A stretch of 64,000 bases of DNA, from assembly GCA_004558975.1 (NCBI GenBank), contig SFZB01000002.1:4762-68761 (forward strand). Direction: 5' to 3'. This document shows, in pieces, positions 1 to 11,037 of the stretch. The position numbers and the translations under genes were made by a program. Within the stretch, counting starts at the first letter, position 1. The number at the start of each line of letters is the position of its first letter. Below the pieces are notes generated by a model. It did not search any database and was not told the DNA's origin. It saw only the letters and a list, made by a program, of their open reading frames with translations. The DNA is from a bacterium. GTDB lineage: Bacteria; Bacillota; Clostridia; Oscillospirales; CAG-272.

Positions 1-469
1 GCTCCTCTCCCTGCCGGAGGAGACGCGGCGCTTCGGGTTCCGCCGCTTTCGTTTCTCCGTGCGCTTCCAAAGTGCGGTGCGCGGGGCTTATCTGCTCGTG
101 ACGCGCGTCGCCACGCTGAACTTCCCCGGCGGAACACAGCGTCGGGAGGTGTGCGAGGTGTTCACGCTCCCGGACGGGCGGCTCACACCCCCGCTCTTAT
201 TCCTGCGGGGGGCGGTCGGTAGGCTCCCGCGCGGAGCGCGCCGGTTCCGGCGGGCGACGCTGACCCTGTCCGGGGACGACGCAGTGCTGGCTGCGCGCGG
301 CGGGCGTACCCTGCGCGTGCCGCTTGCCGATCCGGTGGCAGAAGATGCCGAAACGGGGGAAGCCGTAGCCGCGACTTCCGCGACGCCGCAGGAAAATGCG
401 GCAAAGGCGACGATGCCGGAAGAGAGCGGCGGCAAAGGCTTTCGGAAGCGCAAAAAGCATGCAGGCTGA
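1..469 (+). CDS. Partial protein of unknown function (3' end only)
   Basis: The reading frame is open from base 2 through the left edge and stops with TGA at 467-469, so the gene starts outside the window. A GTG at 59 is possible but the frame continues in front of it without a stop. The visible part has alternating hydrophobic and polar strands, including a stretch ending in CEVFTLPDGRLTPPLLFL. This loosely recalls the DUF3298/RsiV-like fold, in which a 'dG.ltl..l' segment recurs. A low-complexity Ala/Glu/Lys tail ends in a basic RKRKKHAG. I do not recognise the family with certainty. The next gene has its own promoter at 517-545, so the two are probably separate transcription units. Confidence 0.55.
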   Translation, partial: LLSLPEETRRFGFRRFRFSVRFQSAVRGAYLLVTRVATLNFPGGTQRREVCEVFTLPDGRLTPPLLFLRGAVGRLPRGARRFRRATLTLSGDDAVLAARGGRTLRVPLADPVAEDAETGEAVAATSATPQENAAKATMPEESGGKGFRKRKKHAG

Positions 470-516
470 CGAGGAGCGAGACGGAGGAGACGGCGACAAA
501 TGTTAACGGTTTGTCC

Positions 517-545
517 TTGATTTTCCAAATGAAAAAAGTTATAAT
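517..545 (+). promoter_or_regulatory. Promoter of the ATP synthase operon
   Basis: TTGATT at 517-522 and a perfect TATAAT at 540-545 are separated by 17 bases in an A/T-rich stretch that stands out from the GC-rich surroundings. The first operon gene starts at 600 with AAAGGAG seven bases upstream of its ATG. Confidence 0.8.
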
Positions 546-599
546 ATTTATAACTGCTTTTGATCATCTTCCGCACAGCACGGAGAAAGGAGCCACGCC

Positions 600-1022
600 A
601 TGGCACAGCCGTCGTCACGTTTCCGTGCGCTGTCCGGGATCCTCGCCGTGGGGCAACTGGGCATCAGCCTGATCGTACCCATTCTTCTGTTCACGGCGCT
701 CGGGGTATGGCTCTCTGACCGCTTCGGTCTCGGCGTGTGGCTGACCGTCCTCTGTATCGTCGTCGGGGTCATCACGGCGGGCTGTACCTTTTACCGTACC
801 GCACGGGAGTTCCTCGCGCGACAGCGCGCAGAGGACAAGCCGCGGGGGAGCGGCGAACCGCCGACCGGGGCGGGAGAGACAACGCCCACTGCTTTGCCCG
901 GGATCGGAGAGGTTCCCTCTGCCGACACGTCACAGGTCAAGAAAAATACCAAGATTACCGGCGGCGGGTGCCCGGACGGCGCCCGTTCCGACCGTTATCA
1001 TCAAGGAGGAGACAACACATGA
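600..1022 (+). CDS. AtpZ/AtpI-type small membrane protein, first gene of the atp operon
   Basis: This 140-residue protein has two hydrophobic helices (about residues 13-36 and 44-64), a short basic loop, and a long hydrophilic Gly/Pro/Thr-rich tail. Two-helix proteins at this position belong to the AtpZ/AtpI group, which helps assemble the c-ring or supplies Mg2+/Ca2+; that role is family knowledge, not visible here. The start is ATG at 600 behind AAAGGAG. Its stop overlaps the next start by four bases (ATGA), so the two are translationally coupled. The tail beyond residue 70 is low complexity and unlike the usual short AtpZ. Confidence 0.7.
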   Translation: MAQPSSRFRALSGILAVGQLGISLIVPILLFTALGVWLSDRFGLGVWLTVLCIVVGVITAGCTFYRTAREFLARQRAEDKPRGSGEPPTGAGETTPTALPGIGEVPSADTSQVKKNTKITGGGCPDGARSDRYHQGGDNT

Positions 1023-1663
1023 AAACCATGACCCCCCTGCAACGCTCGACTGTTCAGATGTCCGTCGGGGTGGCGATCCTGACCGCGATCACCGAGGTGA
1101 TCTATGTCATCCTTTGCCTTGCTCTGCCGTCTCTTTCCTACACATGGAAATTCACCGTCGGCAACATCTTCATGGCGGGCATTATGTGTGTGAATTTCTA
1201 TCTCATGGCACGCGGGATTTACCATGCGGTCGACATGGGAGACGAGGAATACGCAAGGCGTCAGATCCGCCTGAGCCACACCGTGCGCTCCATTGTGTTC
1301 GTCCTCGCGCTCGTCTCCTGCTTCCTGCTCGGATACGGGTTCGGACCGCACAGCGAATTCCGGTATGAATCCGGCATCGCCGCCTGCATCTCGGTGCTGT
1401 ACCCGCAGCTGACGATCTTCGCCCTCCGTATGTCCGGCAAGATCGGTACGGACGAGCCCGGCGCGGTTGCCGCGGACGCAGCGGCGCCGACCGAAGCCGC
1501 GGACGCCCCGACCCTCTCCGATGCGGCGACGCACGAGGCGGTATCGGCGCCGGCGGACACGCACCGGGCGGGTGACGCCGGGGTGAACGGTGAGACAAGC
1601 CCGACCGCCGGAACCGACGGGTCGACGCAGCCGCCGACGACAGACGGCAGGGAGGAACCATGA
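1019..1663 (+). CDS. ATP synthase subunit I-like membrane protein
   Basis: This 214-residue protein has four predicted membrane helices in its first ~140 residues, followed by a disordered Ala/Pro/Thr-rich tail of about 70 residues. Four helices in front of atpB is the arrangement of AtpI (subunit I), an assembly factor for the c-ring. The ATG at 1019 overlaps the stop of the preceding gene (ATGA), and its own stop overlaps the atpB start by four bases, so it is coupled at both ends. GGAGGA lies just upstream of the start. The long acidic tail is unusual for the family. I assign it by position and topology, since AtpI sequences are poorly conserved. Confidence 0.7.
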   Translation: MKTMTPLQRSTVQMSVGVAILTAITEVIYVILCLALPSLSYTWKFTVGNIFMAGIMCVNFYLMARGIYHAVDMGDEEYARRQIRLSHTVRSIVFVLALVSCFLLGYGFGPHSEFRYESGIAACISVLYPQLTIFALRMSGKIGTDEPGAVAADAAAPTEAADAPTLSDAATHEAVSAPADTHRAGDAGVNGETSPTAGTDGSTQPPTTDGREEP

Positions 1664-2664
1664 CGAAAACCATCCGATTCCGCCTGATAGACGCGCTGCT
1701 CATCGCCATGATGATCCTGCCGTTTATCGGCTGTATCGTGCTCAAAGTGCTGTTCACGCCCCCGTCGGAGGGTGTCTCCGTCACGGGACCGCTCGTGTAC
1801 CTGCAACTGGGCATCAAGCCGCAACCGCTCTACATCACCGAGGCGACCATGGTGTCCCTCGCGGTCATCATCGCCGTCTTTGCCCTGTGCCTCTACCTGA
1901 CGCACGGGCTCTCCGTCGAGTGCCGCACCAAGCGGCAGCTCATCGCCGAGATGATCGTCGAGAAGGTCACCGACTTCGTGACCGGGAACATGGGGATGCG
2001 CTTCGTCGGTTTCGCGCCCTTCGTCGCGGCGATCCTCGCGCTCTCCGCCCTCTCGAGCCTGTCCTCGCTCCTCGGGCTTTTCCCGCCGACGTCGGACATC
2101 AATATCGTCGCCGGGTGGGCGATCCTCGTCTTTATCCTGATGACGCATTACAAACTGAGGGGCGGCGTCGGGCATTATCTCAAGAGCTTCGGCGATCCGA
2201 TCCCGATTTTCTACCCGTTCAACGTGTTCTCCGAGGTGGCGACGCCGGTCTCCATGACCTTCCGTCATTACGGGAACATTCTGTCGGGCGGCGTCATCAC
2301 GGCGCTGATCGCGACGGCGCTCGCGGGGCTGTCCTCAAAGATTCTGGGGCTGTTCTCGGGTGCCGGATGGTACACGACCTATATCGCGACGATCCCCTTC
2401 CTGCGCGTCGGGCTCCCGGCGGTGCTGTCGATCTATTTCGACGTGTTCAGCGGGTGCCTGCAGGCGTTCATCTTCGCGATGCTGACGATGCTGAACATCT
2501 CGGGCGGGTATCCCGAGGAGGAAGCCGCTGCGCGGGCGGCGAAGCGCGAGGCGCGGCGCACGAAACGTCTGGCGAAAAAGACGGAGAAACGGGTCGCAAA
2601 AGGCGCGGGGGCGGCGACCATCGGGGTGCTTACCTCGCCGGATACCCCGGACGAAGAAAAGTGA
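1660..2664 (+). CDS. atpB: F-type ATP synthase subunit a
   Basis: Subunit a forms the ion channel of the F0 motor next to the c-ring. The protein has 334 residues with five to six membrane helices. The conserved helix containing FRHYGNILSG carries the essential arginine at R202, matching R210 of E. coli. The N-terminal region (helix, periplasmic loop, PLYITEAT segment) is typical. The C-terminus after about residue 285 is a long Ala/Lys/Arg-rich cytoplasmic tail absent from standard subunits. The start overlaps the upstream stop. About 106 bases separate this gene from atpE. Confidence 0.95.
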   Translation: MTKTIRFRLIDALLIAMMILPFIGCIVLKVLFTPPSEGVSVTGPLVYLQLGIKPQPLYITEATMVSLAVIIAVFALCLYLTHGLSVECRTKRQLIAEMIVEKVTDFVTGNMGMRFVGFAPFVAAILALSALSSLSSLLGLFPPTSDINIVAGWAILVFILMTHYKLRGGVGHYLKSFGDPIPIFYPFNVFSEVATPVSMTFRHYGNILSGGVITALIATALAGLSSKILGLFSGAGWYTTYIATIPFLRVGLPAVLSIYFDVFSGCLQAFIFAMLTMLNISGGYPEEEAAARAAKREARRTKRLAKKTEKRVAKGAGAATIGVLTSPDTPDEEK

Positions 2665-2734
2665 TGCCCCGCCTCACCCGGTGACGCCGCAAGGGCGCGC
2701 GGTATCGGGAACCCCGAAAACAGAAGATCGATAA

Positions 2735-3064
<330 letters not shown>

Positions 3065-3085
3065 GCCGGGAGACAGGGGAAGCAC

Positions 3086-3619
3086 ATGATGACTTTCATG
3101 CTCGCGAAAGAGTCGTTGGACGTCATTTATATCAACATCTGGGCGATCGTCATTTCGCTTGTCAATCTCCTGATTCTGTTCCTGCTCTTAAAAAAGTTCC
3201 TCTTTAAGCCCGTGACCCGCATCATGGCGGAGCGGCGCGCCAAAGTGGATGCCATCGTCTCGGACGCGGAAGCGGCACGGGCGGCGGCGGAGGCGGACAA
3301 AGCCGCCTATGCCGAACGTATGGCGGCGGCAGACGCAGACGCTGCGGAGGTCATCCGCCGCGCGACGGCGACCGCTACGCGGGAGTCGGAGGCGATCGTC
3401 GCCACGGCGCGTGAGCGCGCCGCCGCCGTCAAGAAGCAGGCGGAGAGCGACATCGCGCAGGAGAAGAAAAAAGCGGTCAACGAACTCAAAGGCGAAATTT
3501 CCGATATTTCCATGACGATTGCCGAGCAGGTGGTCGGGCGGGAAGTGACGCCCGCGGATCATCACGCGATGATTGACGCGTTCATCGCCGGCATGGACAG
3601 CGGTGACAGCCATGCATAA
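3086..3619 (+). CDS. atpF: F-type ATP synthase subunit b
   Basis: Subunit b is the peripheral stalk. This 177-residue protein has one N-terminal membrane helix (about 15-36), the conserved KKFLFKPV segment, then a long Ala/Glu/Arg-rich coiled coil reaching to about residue 155. Two consecutive ATG codons (3086, 3089) follow GGGGAAGCAC; I took the first. The coding end overlaps the start of atpH by eight bases. Length and order (c-b-delta) are standard. Confidence 0.92.
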   Translation: MMTFMLAKESLDVIYINIWAIVISLVNLLILFLLLKKFLFKPVTRIMAERRAKVDAIVSDAEAARAAAEADKAAYAERMAAADADAAEVIRRATATATRESEAIVATARERAAAVKKQAESDIAQEKKKAVNELKGEISDISMTIAEQVVGREVTPADHHAMIDAFIAGMDSGDSHA

Positions 3620-4145
3620 CGCGGCAGAAGAATACGGCAGGGCGCTCTTCGACCTCGCGGCGGAGGGTGACGGAGACGTCATCGAGCGCGATGCCAAGGC
3701 GGTGCTCGCCGCCTTCACGGCGGCGCCGGAATATATCCGCCTGCTCGAAAATCCGGGGATCCCGGAAGAGAAGCGCCGCGCCGCGCTGACTCGCGCCGTC
3801 GCGGGCGCACACCCGTACCTTGCAAATACGCTTTGTCTGCTCCTTGACCGCTCGCGCGCCGGACAGATTCCGGCGGTGCTCGAGGCGTTCCTCGCCGAGC
3901 GGCGGGCGGCACGCGGAGAGGTCACGGCAAAGGTGGAGACGGCGATGCCGCTCACCGACGGGGAAAAAGCGGCGCTCGCCGACGCGCTCTCACACAAATA
4001 CGGAAAGACCGTCACCCTGCGGGAGACGGTAGACCCCCGCCTCATCGGCGGCATCCGCGTCTATATCGAGGGGGAACTCCTCGACGATACCCTCCGGCAC
4101 CGGCTCGACGACATCGGCGGGCGGCTCTCGGAGACGGTACTGTAA
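3612..4145 (+). CDS. atpH: F-type ATP synthase subunit delta
   Basis: Delta (OSCP) joins the peripheral stalk to the alpha3beta3 head. The protein has 177 residues. It opens with [16 protein letters not shown], the usual N-terminal 'YA.ALF..A' helix, and ends with the conserved strand [25 protein letters not shown], of which the IGG and D-x-T/S-x-R/K elements are diagnostic. The frame is open further upstream. I chose ATG 3612 because it gives normal length and only an eight-base overlap with atpF. Confidence 0.92.
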   Translation: MHNAAEEYGRALFDLAAEGDGDVIERDAKAVLAAFTAAPEYIRLLENPGIPEEKRRAALTRAVAGAHPYLANTLCLLLDRSRAGQIPAVLEAFLAERRAARGEVTAKVETAMPLTDGEKAALADALSHKYGKTVTLRETVDPRLIGGIRVYIEGELLDDTLRHRLDDIGGRLSETVL

Positions 4146-4164
4146 ACGAGAAAGGATTCGTCCC

Positions 4165-5687
4165 ATGAATCTTCGTCCGGAAGAAATCAGTAAGATTATC
4201 AAAGAACAGATTCGCTCCTACCGCGCCGAGACCGATCAGGCGGAGGTGGGCACCGTCGTCCTCGTCGGCGACGGCATCGCGCGCGTTTTCGGTCTCGACA
4301 ACTGTATGGCGAACGAGCTTGTCGCCTTTGACGGCGGTGCGCTCGGCATGGCGCTCAACCTCGAGGAGAGCGCCGTCTCCGTCGTCCTGCTCTCCGGGGG
4401 GGATACCCTGAAGGAAGGCACCGTCGCGCGCCGCACCGGTAAGGTCGTCAGCGTCCCCGTCGGGGAGAAACTGCTCGGGCGCGTCGTGGACGCGCTGGGA
4501 CAGCCCATTGACGGGCGGGGTCCCATCGACTATGAGACGACGCGCCCCATCGAGAGCGACGCGCCGGGCATCATCAAGCGCAAGAGCGTCAGCGTACCGC
4601 TCCAGACAGGCATCAAGGCAATCGACTCCATGGTGCCGATCGGGCGCGGTCAGCGTGAGCTCATCATCGGCGACCGCGGCACCGGTAAGACGACCGTCGC
4701 CGTCGATACCATCCTCAATCAGCGCGACACCGGCGTGCTCTGCGTCTATGTCGCGATCGGACAGAAGGAATCGACCGTCGCGGGGCTCGTCGAGACGCTG
4801 ACGGCGGGGGGCGCCATGGCGTACACGACCGTCGTCTCCGCCTCCGCCTCCGACCCCGCCGCGCTCCAGTACATCGCGCCCTATGCGGGGTGTGCCATGG
4901 CGGAGCATCTGATGGCGAAGGGGCGCGACGTGCTGATCGTCTATGACGATCTGTCCAAGCACGCGGTCGCGTACCGCGCACTCTCCTTGCTCATTCGCCG
5001 TCCGCCGGGACGTGAGGCATACCCCGGCGACGTCTTCTACCTGCATTCCCGTCTCCTCGAGCGCGCGGCGCGCGTCGGTGAGAAATGGGGCGGCGGGAGC
5101 CTGACCGCCCTGCCGATCATCGAGACGCAGGCGGGCGACGTCTCGGCGTATATCCCGACCAACGTCATTTCCATCACGGACGGGCAGATCTTCCTCGAGA
5201 CCGAACTCTTCCACTCGGGCGTCATGCCGGCGGTCAACCCCGGTATCTCCGTCTCCCGTGTCGGCGGCAGTGCGCAGATCAAGGCGATGAAAAAGGTCGC
5301 CGGGTCGCTCAAGCTCCTGTATTCCCAGTACCGCGAACTCGAGGCGTTCGCCCAGTTCGGCTCCGACCTCGACGCGGACACCAAGCGGCGTCTCGCACAG
5401 GGCGCGCGCATCGTCGAAGTGCTGAAACAGGATAAATCCTCGCCCGTGCCGGTGGAATATCAGGTGGCGATCCTCTTCGCCGCCGTGCATGAGTTGCTCG
5501 GCGATATTCCGCTCGATATGCTCCGTTCCTACGAAAAGGGGCTGTACCTCTATCTCGACGTGCACGCGACCGACGTCCTGTACCGCATCCGCACGACGGG
5601 GGCGCTCTCCGACGAGGATGCCGAGGGACTCCGTGCGGCGATCGAAGCGTATAACGTCGCCTTCCTCAGCGGGGAGATGGAAACGGT

Positions 5688-5691
<4 letters not shown>
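4165..5691 (+). CDS. atpA: F-type ATP synthase subunit alpha
   Basis: Alpha is the non-catalytic nucleotide-binding subunit of F1. The 508-residue protein has the beta-barrel domain (1-95), the P-loop GDRGTGKT at 169-176, the Walker B strand [10 protein letters not shown], the arginine-finger region ending in [13 protein letters not shown], and the helical C-terminal domain. Length and motifs are normal. The start ATG at 4165 follows GAAAGGATTCGTCCC. Its stop overlaps atpG by four bases. Confidence 0.97.
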
Positions 5692-7942
<2,251 letters not shown>

Positions 7943-7951
7943 GGTGGTGCC

Positions 7952-8233
7952 ATGAGCGTATTTCATCTGGAGATTGCCGCGCCGGACGGGAAAATGTACG
8001 ACGGAGACGCCTATATGCTTTCGCTCCGCGGGATCGAGGGCGAACTCGCCATTCTGCCGGGGCATATCCCGTTCGTGACCGCGCTCGCCCCCGGGGCGGT
8101 GCGCGTCTACCCCGCGAAGGATGCCGCGCCCCGCGTGGGGTATGCATCCGGCGGGTGTCTGACCGTCTCGCCGAACGGTACGCGTCTGCTCGCTGCCGAC
8201 TTCTCATGGGACGGGGAGCCGCCGCGAAAATGA
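7952..8233 (+). CDS. atpC: F-type ATP synthase subunit epsilon, short form lacking the C-terminal helices
   Basis: Epsilon links gamma to the c-ring. The 93 residues cover only the N-terminal beta-sandwich (HLEIAAPDGKMYDG, GELAILPGHIPFVTAL, GGCLTVSPNG). Typical bacterial epsilon has 130-140 residues with a C-terminal helical hairpin that inhibits ATP hydrolysis; here the reading frame stops at 8231-8233 with no such helices. The downstream sequence in the other frames does not encode a recognisable helical hairpin, so this is not an obvious frameshift. GAGGTGGTGCC precedes the ATG. Confidence 0.92.
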   Translation: MSVFHLEIAAPDGKMYDGDAYMLSLRGIEGELAILPGHIPFVTALAPGAVRVYPAKDAAPRVGYASGGCLTVSPNGTRLLAADFSWDGEPPRK

Positions 8234-8364
8234 CGGGCGTCCCGGTCGCACGGGACGCGGGAACGGAGCGCGACAGCGACGGTAACAGTGACAGCGACAG
8301 CGACGGTAAAACGCCGCCTGCACGCAAAACGAATCAACGCCCCGACAAAAAGGCTGTTCCGTGA
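8230..8364 (+). CDS. Possible 44-residue low-complexity ORF after atpC
   Basis: An ATG overlapping the atpC stop (ATGA) opens a 44-codon frame with a Ser-Asp-rich middle (DSDGNSDSDSDGK) and a basic end. Its stop lies in the loop of the operon terminator. Composition and lack of a ribosome binding site make it doubtful; it may simply be an open frame. Translational coupling to atpC is the only positive argument. Confidence 0.25.
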   Translation: MTGVPVARDAGTERDSDGNSDSDSDGKTPPARKTNQRPDKKAVP

Positions 8365-8380
8365 GCGGAACAGCCTTTTT
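8347..8380 (+). terminator. Terminator of the ATP synthase operon
   Basis: GGCTGTTCC (8352-8360) and GGAACAGCC (8367-8375) form a perfect nine-base stem with a six-base loop, flanked by AAAAA upstream and TTTTT downstream. It can work in both directions. Confidence 0.88.
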
Positions 8381-8505
8381 GCGTTTCGGGGTGCGCGCCG
8401 TACACGGAGCAAGCGTGCTTGATTGAATGCGTGCCGCTTTGTTCGGGAAAGTGCCGCTTTTTGGGGAGGTATCGCTCCGCCATAGGCGGCGGGCGCGGAA
8501 ATCAG

Positions 8506-8541
8506 ACAGGGAGATGCCCGTTTTTTCGGGCATCTCCCTGT
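8506..8541. terminator. Long hairpin, probable second or bidirectional terminator
   Basis: A perfect 15-base inverted repeat (8506-8520 and 8527-8541) encloses a loop of six T. It lies between the convergent atp operon and pepF. The tail is only moderately T-rich (GCTTTTGGTTTT on the plus strand), so termination strength is uncertain. Confidence 0.55.
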
Positions 8542-8601
8542 GCTTTTGGTTTTCGGAATTGTTCCCGCATGACCGGGAGCGGACGTCGGGGTCTCCCCGT
8601 C

Positions 8602-8677
8602 GGGCGGTCACGCGCAGAGCGGGCGGTCACGCGCAGAGCGGGCGGTCACGCGCAGAGCGGGCGATTACGCGCAGAGC
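8602..8677. repeat. Tandem repeat, four 19-bp units
   Basis: The unit GGGCGGTCACGCGCAGAGC occurs three times exactly (8602-8620, 8621-8639, 8640-8658) and once with two changes (8659-8677). A partial GGGCGGTCA-like piece follows at about 8680. The array lies 40 bp from the 3' end of pepF and in no reliable gene. Confidence 0.9.
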
Positions 8678-8715
8678 GGGGGCGGTCAGGGTGCCGGGGG
8701 CACGGGGGGGCGGAA

Positions 8716-10416
8716 TCAGACGATGCCGGTGAGGTCAAAGTGCTTCAGCCAGTTGTCCGCGACCCTCGCGACGCCGGAGAGACACTTCTCGTCGAACGGG
8801 CTGTCCAGCCCCGCCTCGCGGAGCAGGTCGGTAAAGACGCGGCTGCCGCCCTGTCTCGTGTACGCCATGTAGGCGTCCCATGCCTCGGGCAGGCTCTTCT
8901 GCATCTTCGCCCAGATTTCGAGGGCGACGGTCTGCGCCAGGCAGTAGTCGATGTAGTAGAACGGGCTCGAATAGATATGATGCTGTCTCTGCCAGCCCTC
9001 GCCGTCCCCGTAGAACGGGATATCGCCGAGTTTCACCCACGGCATATACTCGCCGAGCAGTTGCTTCCAGACGGCGTGCCGCTCCGCGGGCGTGAGGTTC
9101 GGCTGTTCGTAGACGATGTGCTGGAAGTGGTCGACCATCGTGCCGTAAGGAATGAAGGTCAGAGCGCCGGAGAGGTGACTGTAATAGAATTTACGCGTAT
9201 CGGCGCCGAAGAATCCCTCCGCCCAGTTCCACGCGAGAAATTCCATGGACATGGAGTGCACCTCGCACCCCTCGAGCGTCGGGAGGGCGGTAGAGGCGGG
9301 GACGCGGTCACGGTTGAGGTAAGCGGCGAAGGCGTGACCTGCCTCATGCGTGACCGTCTCAACGTCGTCACGCGTGCCGTTGAAGTTGGCGAAAATAAAG
9401 GGAACGCCGTATTCGCGGATCTCCTCGCAGTAGCCGCCACCCGCTTTTCCCTCGGTCGAGAGGACGTCGAGCAGCTGATTCTCCAGCATCATGCGGAAAA
9501 AGGCGCCCGTCTCGGGCGAGAGCGCATCGTAGAACTCGCGCGCGTGGGCAAGAATGCCGTCGGCGTCGAGGACGGGGTTCGGGTTGCCGGAGCGGAAGGC
9601 GAGGGCGTTGTCCGCGAAGTTCATGGGGTAGGTCTTGCCGAGGCGCTTCGCCTGCTCCCGGTAAATGCCGTCTGCAAGCGGAACGACGTATTTCCGTACC
9701 GCGGCGCGGAACTTCTCCACATCCTCCTTGGTATAGCAGTTGCGCCCCATGCGGTCGTAGCCGAGCGGGATATAGTTCTCATATCCGAGTTTGCGCCCCA
9801 TGGCGTCGCGCAGGTGGACGAGGCGGTCATAGATACCGTCGAGCGCCTCGCGGTGCTCGCGGTACCACGTCCCCTCTGCCTGCCATGCGGCAAGGCGGCG
9901 GGCATCGTCCGGGTCGTTCTTGAGCGGGAAGAGCTGGGCGATCGTGTAGGTCTTGCCTTCAAAAGGGATCTGCGCCGAGGCGAGCAGTTTCTCGTACTCC
10001 TGCGTCAGGTCGTTCTCCTCCTGGAGTTCGGGTACGATCGCGGGGGAGAAAGAGCGGAACTCGATCTCGGCGTTCTTAAACATAACGTCGCCGTATTCAC
10101 GGGCGAAGTCGGGGCGGAAAGCGCTGTCGAGCATGGCTTTCGTCCACGCCTGTGAGGTCTCGCCAAGGGCGGGCATCGCGGCGTTCCAGAACTTCATCTC
10201 GCCGTCATAGAAAGCGTCGCGCGTGTCAATCGAGTGACGGATGTAGGCGAGCGCAAAGAGCGTCTGGATATGGGAGGACAGCTTTTCCTCTTCGAGGAAT
10301 ACCTGTTTGGCTTCGTCATAGGTCTTTGCCGCACGCAGGGCGGCGGTGAGGGACTCGAGGTGCTGTTTCACCTCGTCCATATCGGGTCTTTCATAGGGCA
10401 TTTCGGGGAATTTCAT
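8716..10416 (-). CDS. pepF: M3 family oligoendopeptidase (PepF-type)
   Basis: This is a zinc metallopeptidase that cleaves oligopeptides in the cytoplasm. The 566-residue protein carries the HEAGH motif at 357-361 (zinc ligands H357 and H361, catalytic E358) and the third-ligand helix LEGCEVHSMSMEFL about 25 residues later. The C-terminal part has the HHIYSSPFYYIDYCLAQ segment typical of the M3B clan. On the minus strand GGAGG lies seven bases before ATG at 10416; an in-frame TTG four codons upstream overlaps that site and is unlikely to be used. It is probably monocistronic. Confidence 0.93.
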   Translation of the reverse strand: MKFPEMPYERPDMDEVKQHLESLTAALRAAKTYDEAKQVFLEEEKLSSHIQTLFALAYIRHSIDTRDAFYDGEMKFWNAAMPALGETSQAWTKAMLDSAFRPDFAREYGDVMFKNAEIEFRSFSPAIVPELQEENDLTQEYEKLLASAQIPFEGKTYTIAQLFPLKNDPDDARRLAAWQAEGTWYREHREALDGIYDRLVHLRDAMGRKLGYENYIPLGYDRMGRNCYTKEDVEKFRAAVRKYVVPLADGIYREQAKRLGKTYPMNFADNALAFRSGNPNPVLDADGILAHAREFYDALSPETGAFFRMMLENQLLDVLSTEGKAGGGYCEEIREYGVPFIFANFNGTRDDVETVTHEAGHAFAAYLNRDRVPASTALPTLEGCEVHSMSMEFLAWNWAEGFFGADTRKFYYSHLSGALTFIPYGTMVDHFQHIVYEQPNLTPAERHAVWKQLLGEYMPWVKLGDIPFYGDGEGWQRQHHIYSSPFYYIDYCLAQTVALEIWAKMQKSLPEAWDAYMAYTRQGGSRVFTDLLREAGLDSPFDEKCLSGVARVADNWLKHFDLTGIV

Positions 10417-10455
10417 AACTACCTCCAAAGGAATTGATAGACAGGAATGGTGCCG

Positions 10456-11037
10456 TCAGATGTGCGGGTACACCAGCATACCGAGCACGGCGGAGAGAAG
10501 AATCAGAAGAATCGGCGCGATGGCGCGCCCGCGCCAGGTACGCGAGGCGGCGTCCAGCGCGAGGAGACAAAAGAGGATCAGGAAGGCACCTGCGTCGTGG
10601 GTGACGCCCGAGGTATCGCGGAGCGACCCGAGGGAGAAGAGGGTGGCAAGCCCCAGCACCACGGCGGTTCCGAGAATCAGCCCGACGACGGTCGGACGGA
10701 CGCCCGAGAGGAATGCCTCGACGCCACGGTAGCGGAGCAGGTTTTTAAGGACGGCTGCGATGAGCAGAATGATGAGAAAGGCGGGGAGCACGACGCCGAG
10801 CGTCGCGACAAGCGCGCCGGGGAAACCCGCCTGCGACGAGCCGATAAAGGTCGCCATGTTGACGGCGAGCGGCCCCGGGGTGGATTCCGACACGGCAATC
10901 ATATCGAGAAATTCCGATTCCGTCAGCCACCCGTGGGCGAGCACCTGCTCCCGCACGAGAGAGATCATGCCATAACCGCCGCCGAACGAGACGGCGCCGA
11001 TGAGGAGAAAGGTCAGAAACAGGTCGAGGAGGATCAT
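10456..11037 (-). CDS. Chromate transporter family protein, half-size (second of pair)
   Basis: The 193-residue integral membrane protein has five to six helices and the family signature FGGGYGMISLVREQ near the N-terminus, followed by FLDMIAVSESTPGPLAVNMATFIG. Half-size ChrA proteins work as pairs in the CHR superfamily; the substrate in anaerobes is often not chromate and is not known here. Its start overlaps the stop of the preceding half (ATGA), which supports a heterodimer. Confidence 0.88.
   Translation of the reverse strand: MILLDLFLTFLLIGAVSFGGGYGMISLVREQVLAHGWLTESEFLDMIAVSESTPGPLAVNMATFIGSSQAGFPGALVATLGVVLPAFLIILLIAAVLKNLLRYRGVEAFLSGVRPTVVGLILGTAVVLGLATLFSLGSLRDTSGVTHDAGAFLILFCLLALDAASRTWRGRAIAPILLILLSAVLGMLVYPHI

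Noticed and set aside
8602..8677. A CRISPR array
   Set aside because: The units are directly contiguous with no unique spacers, and no cas gene is present.
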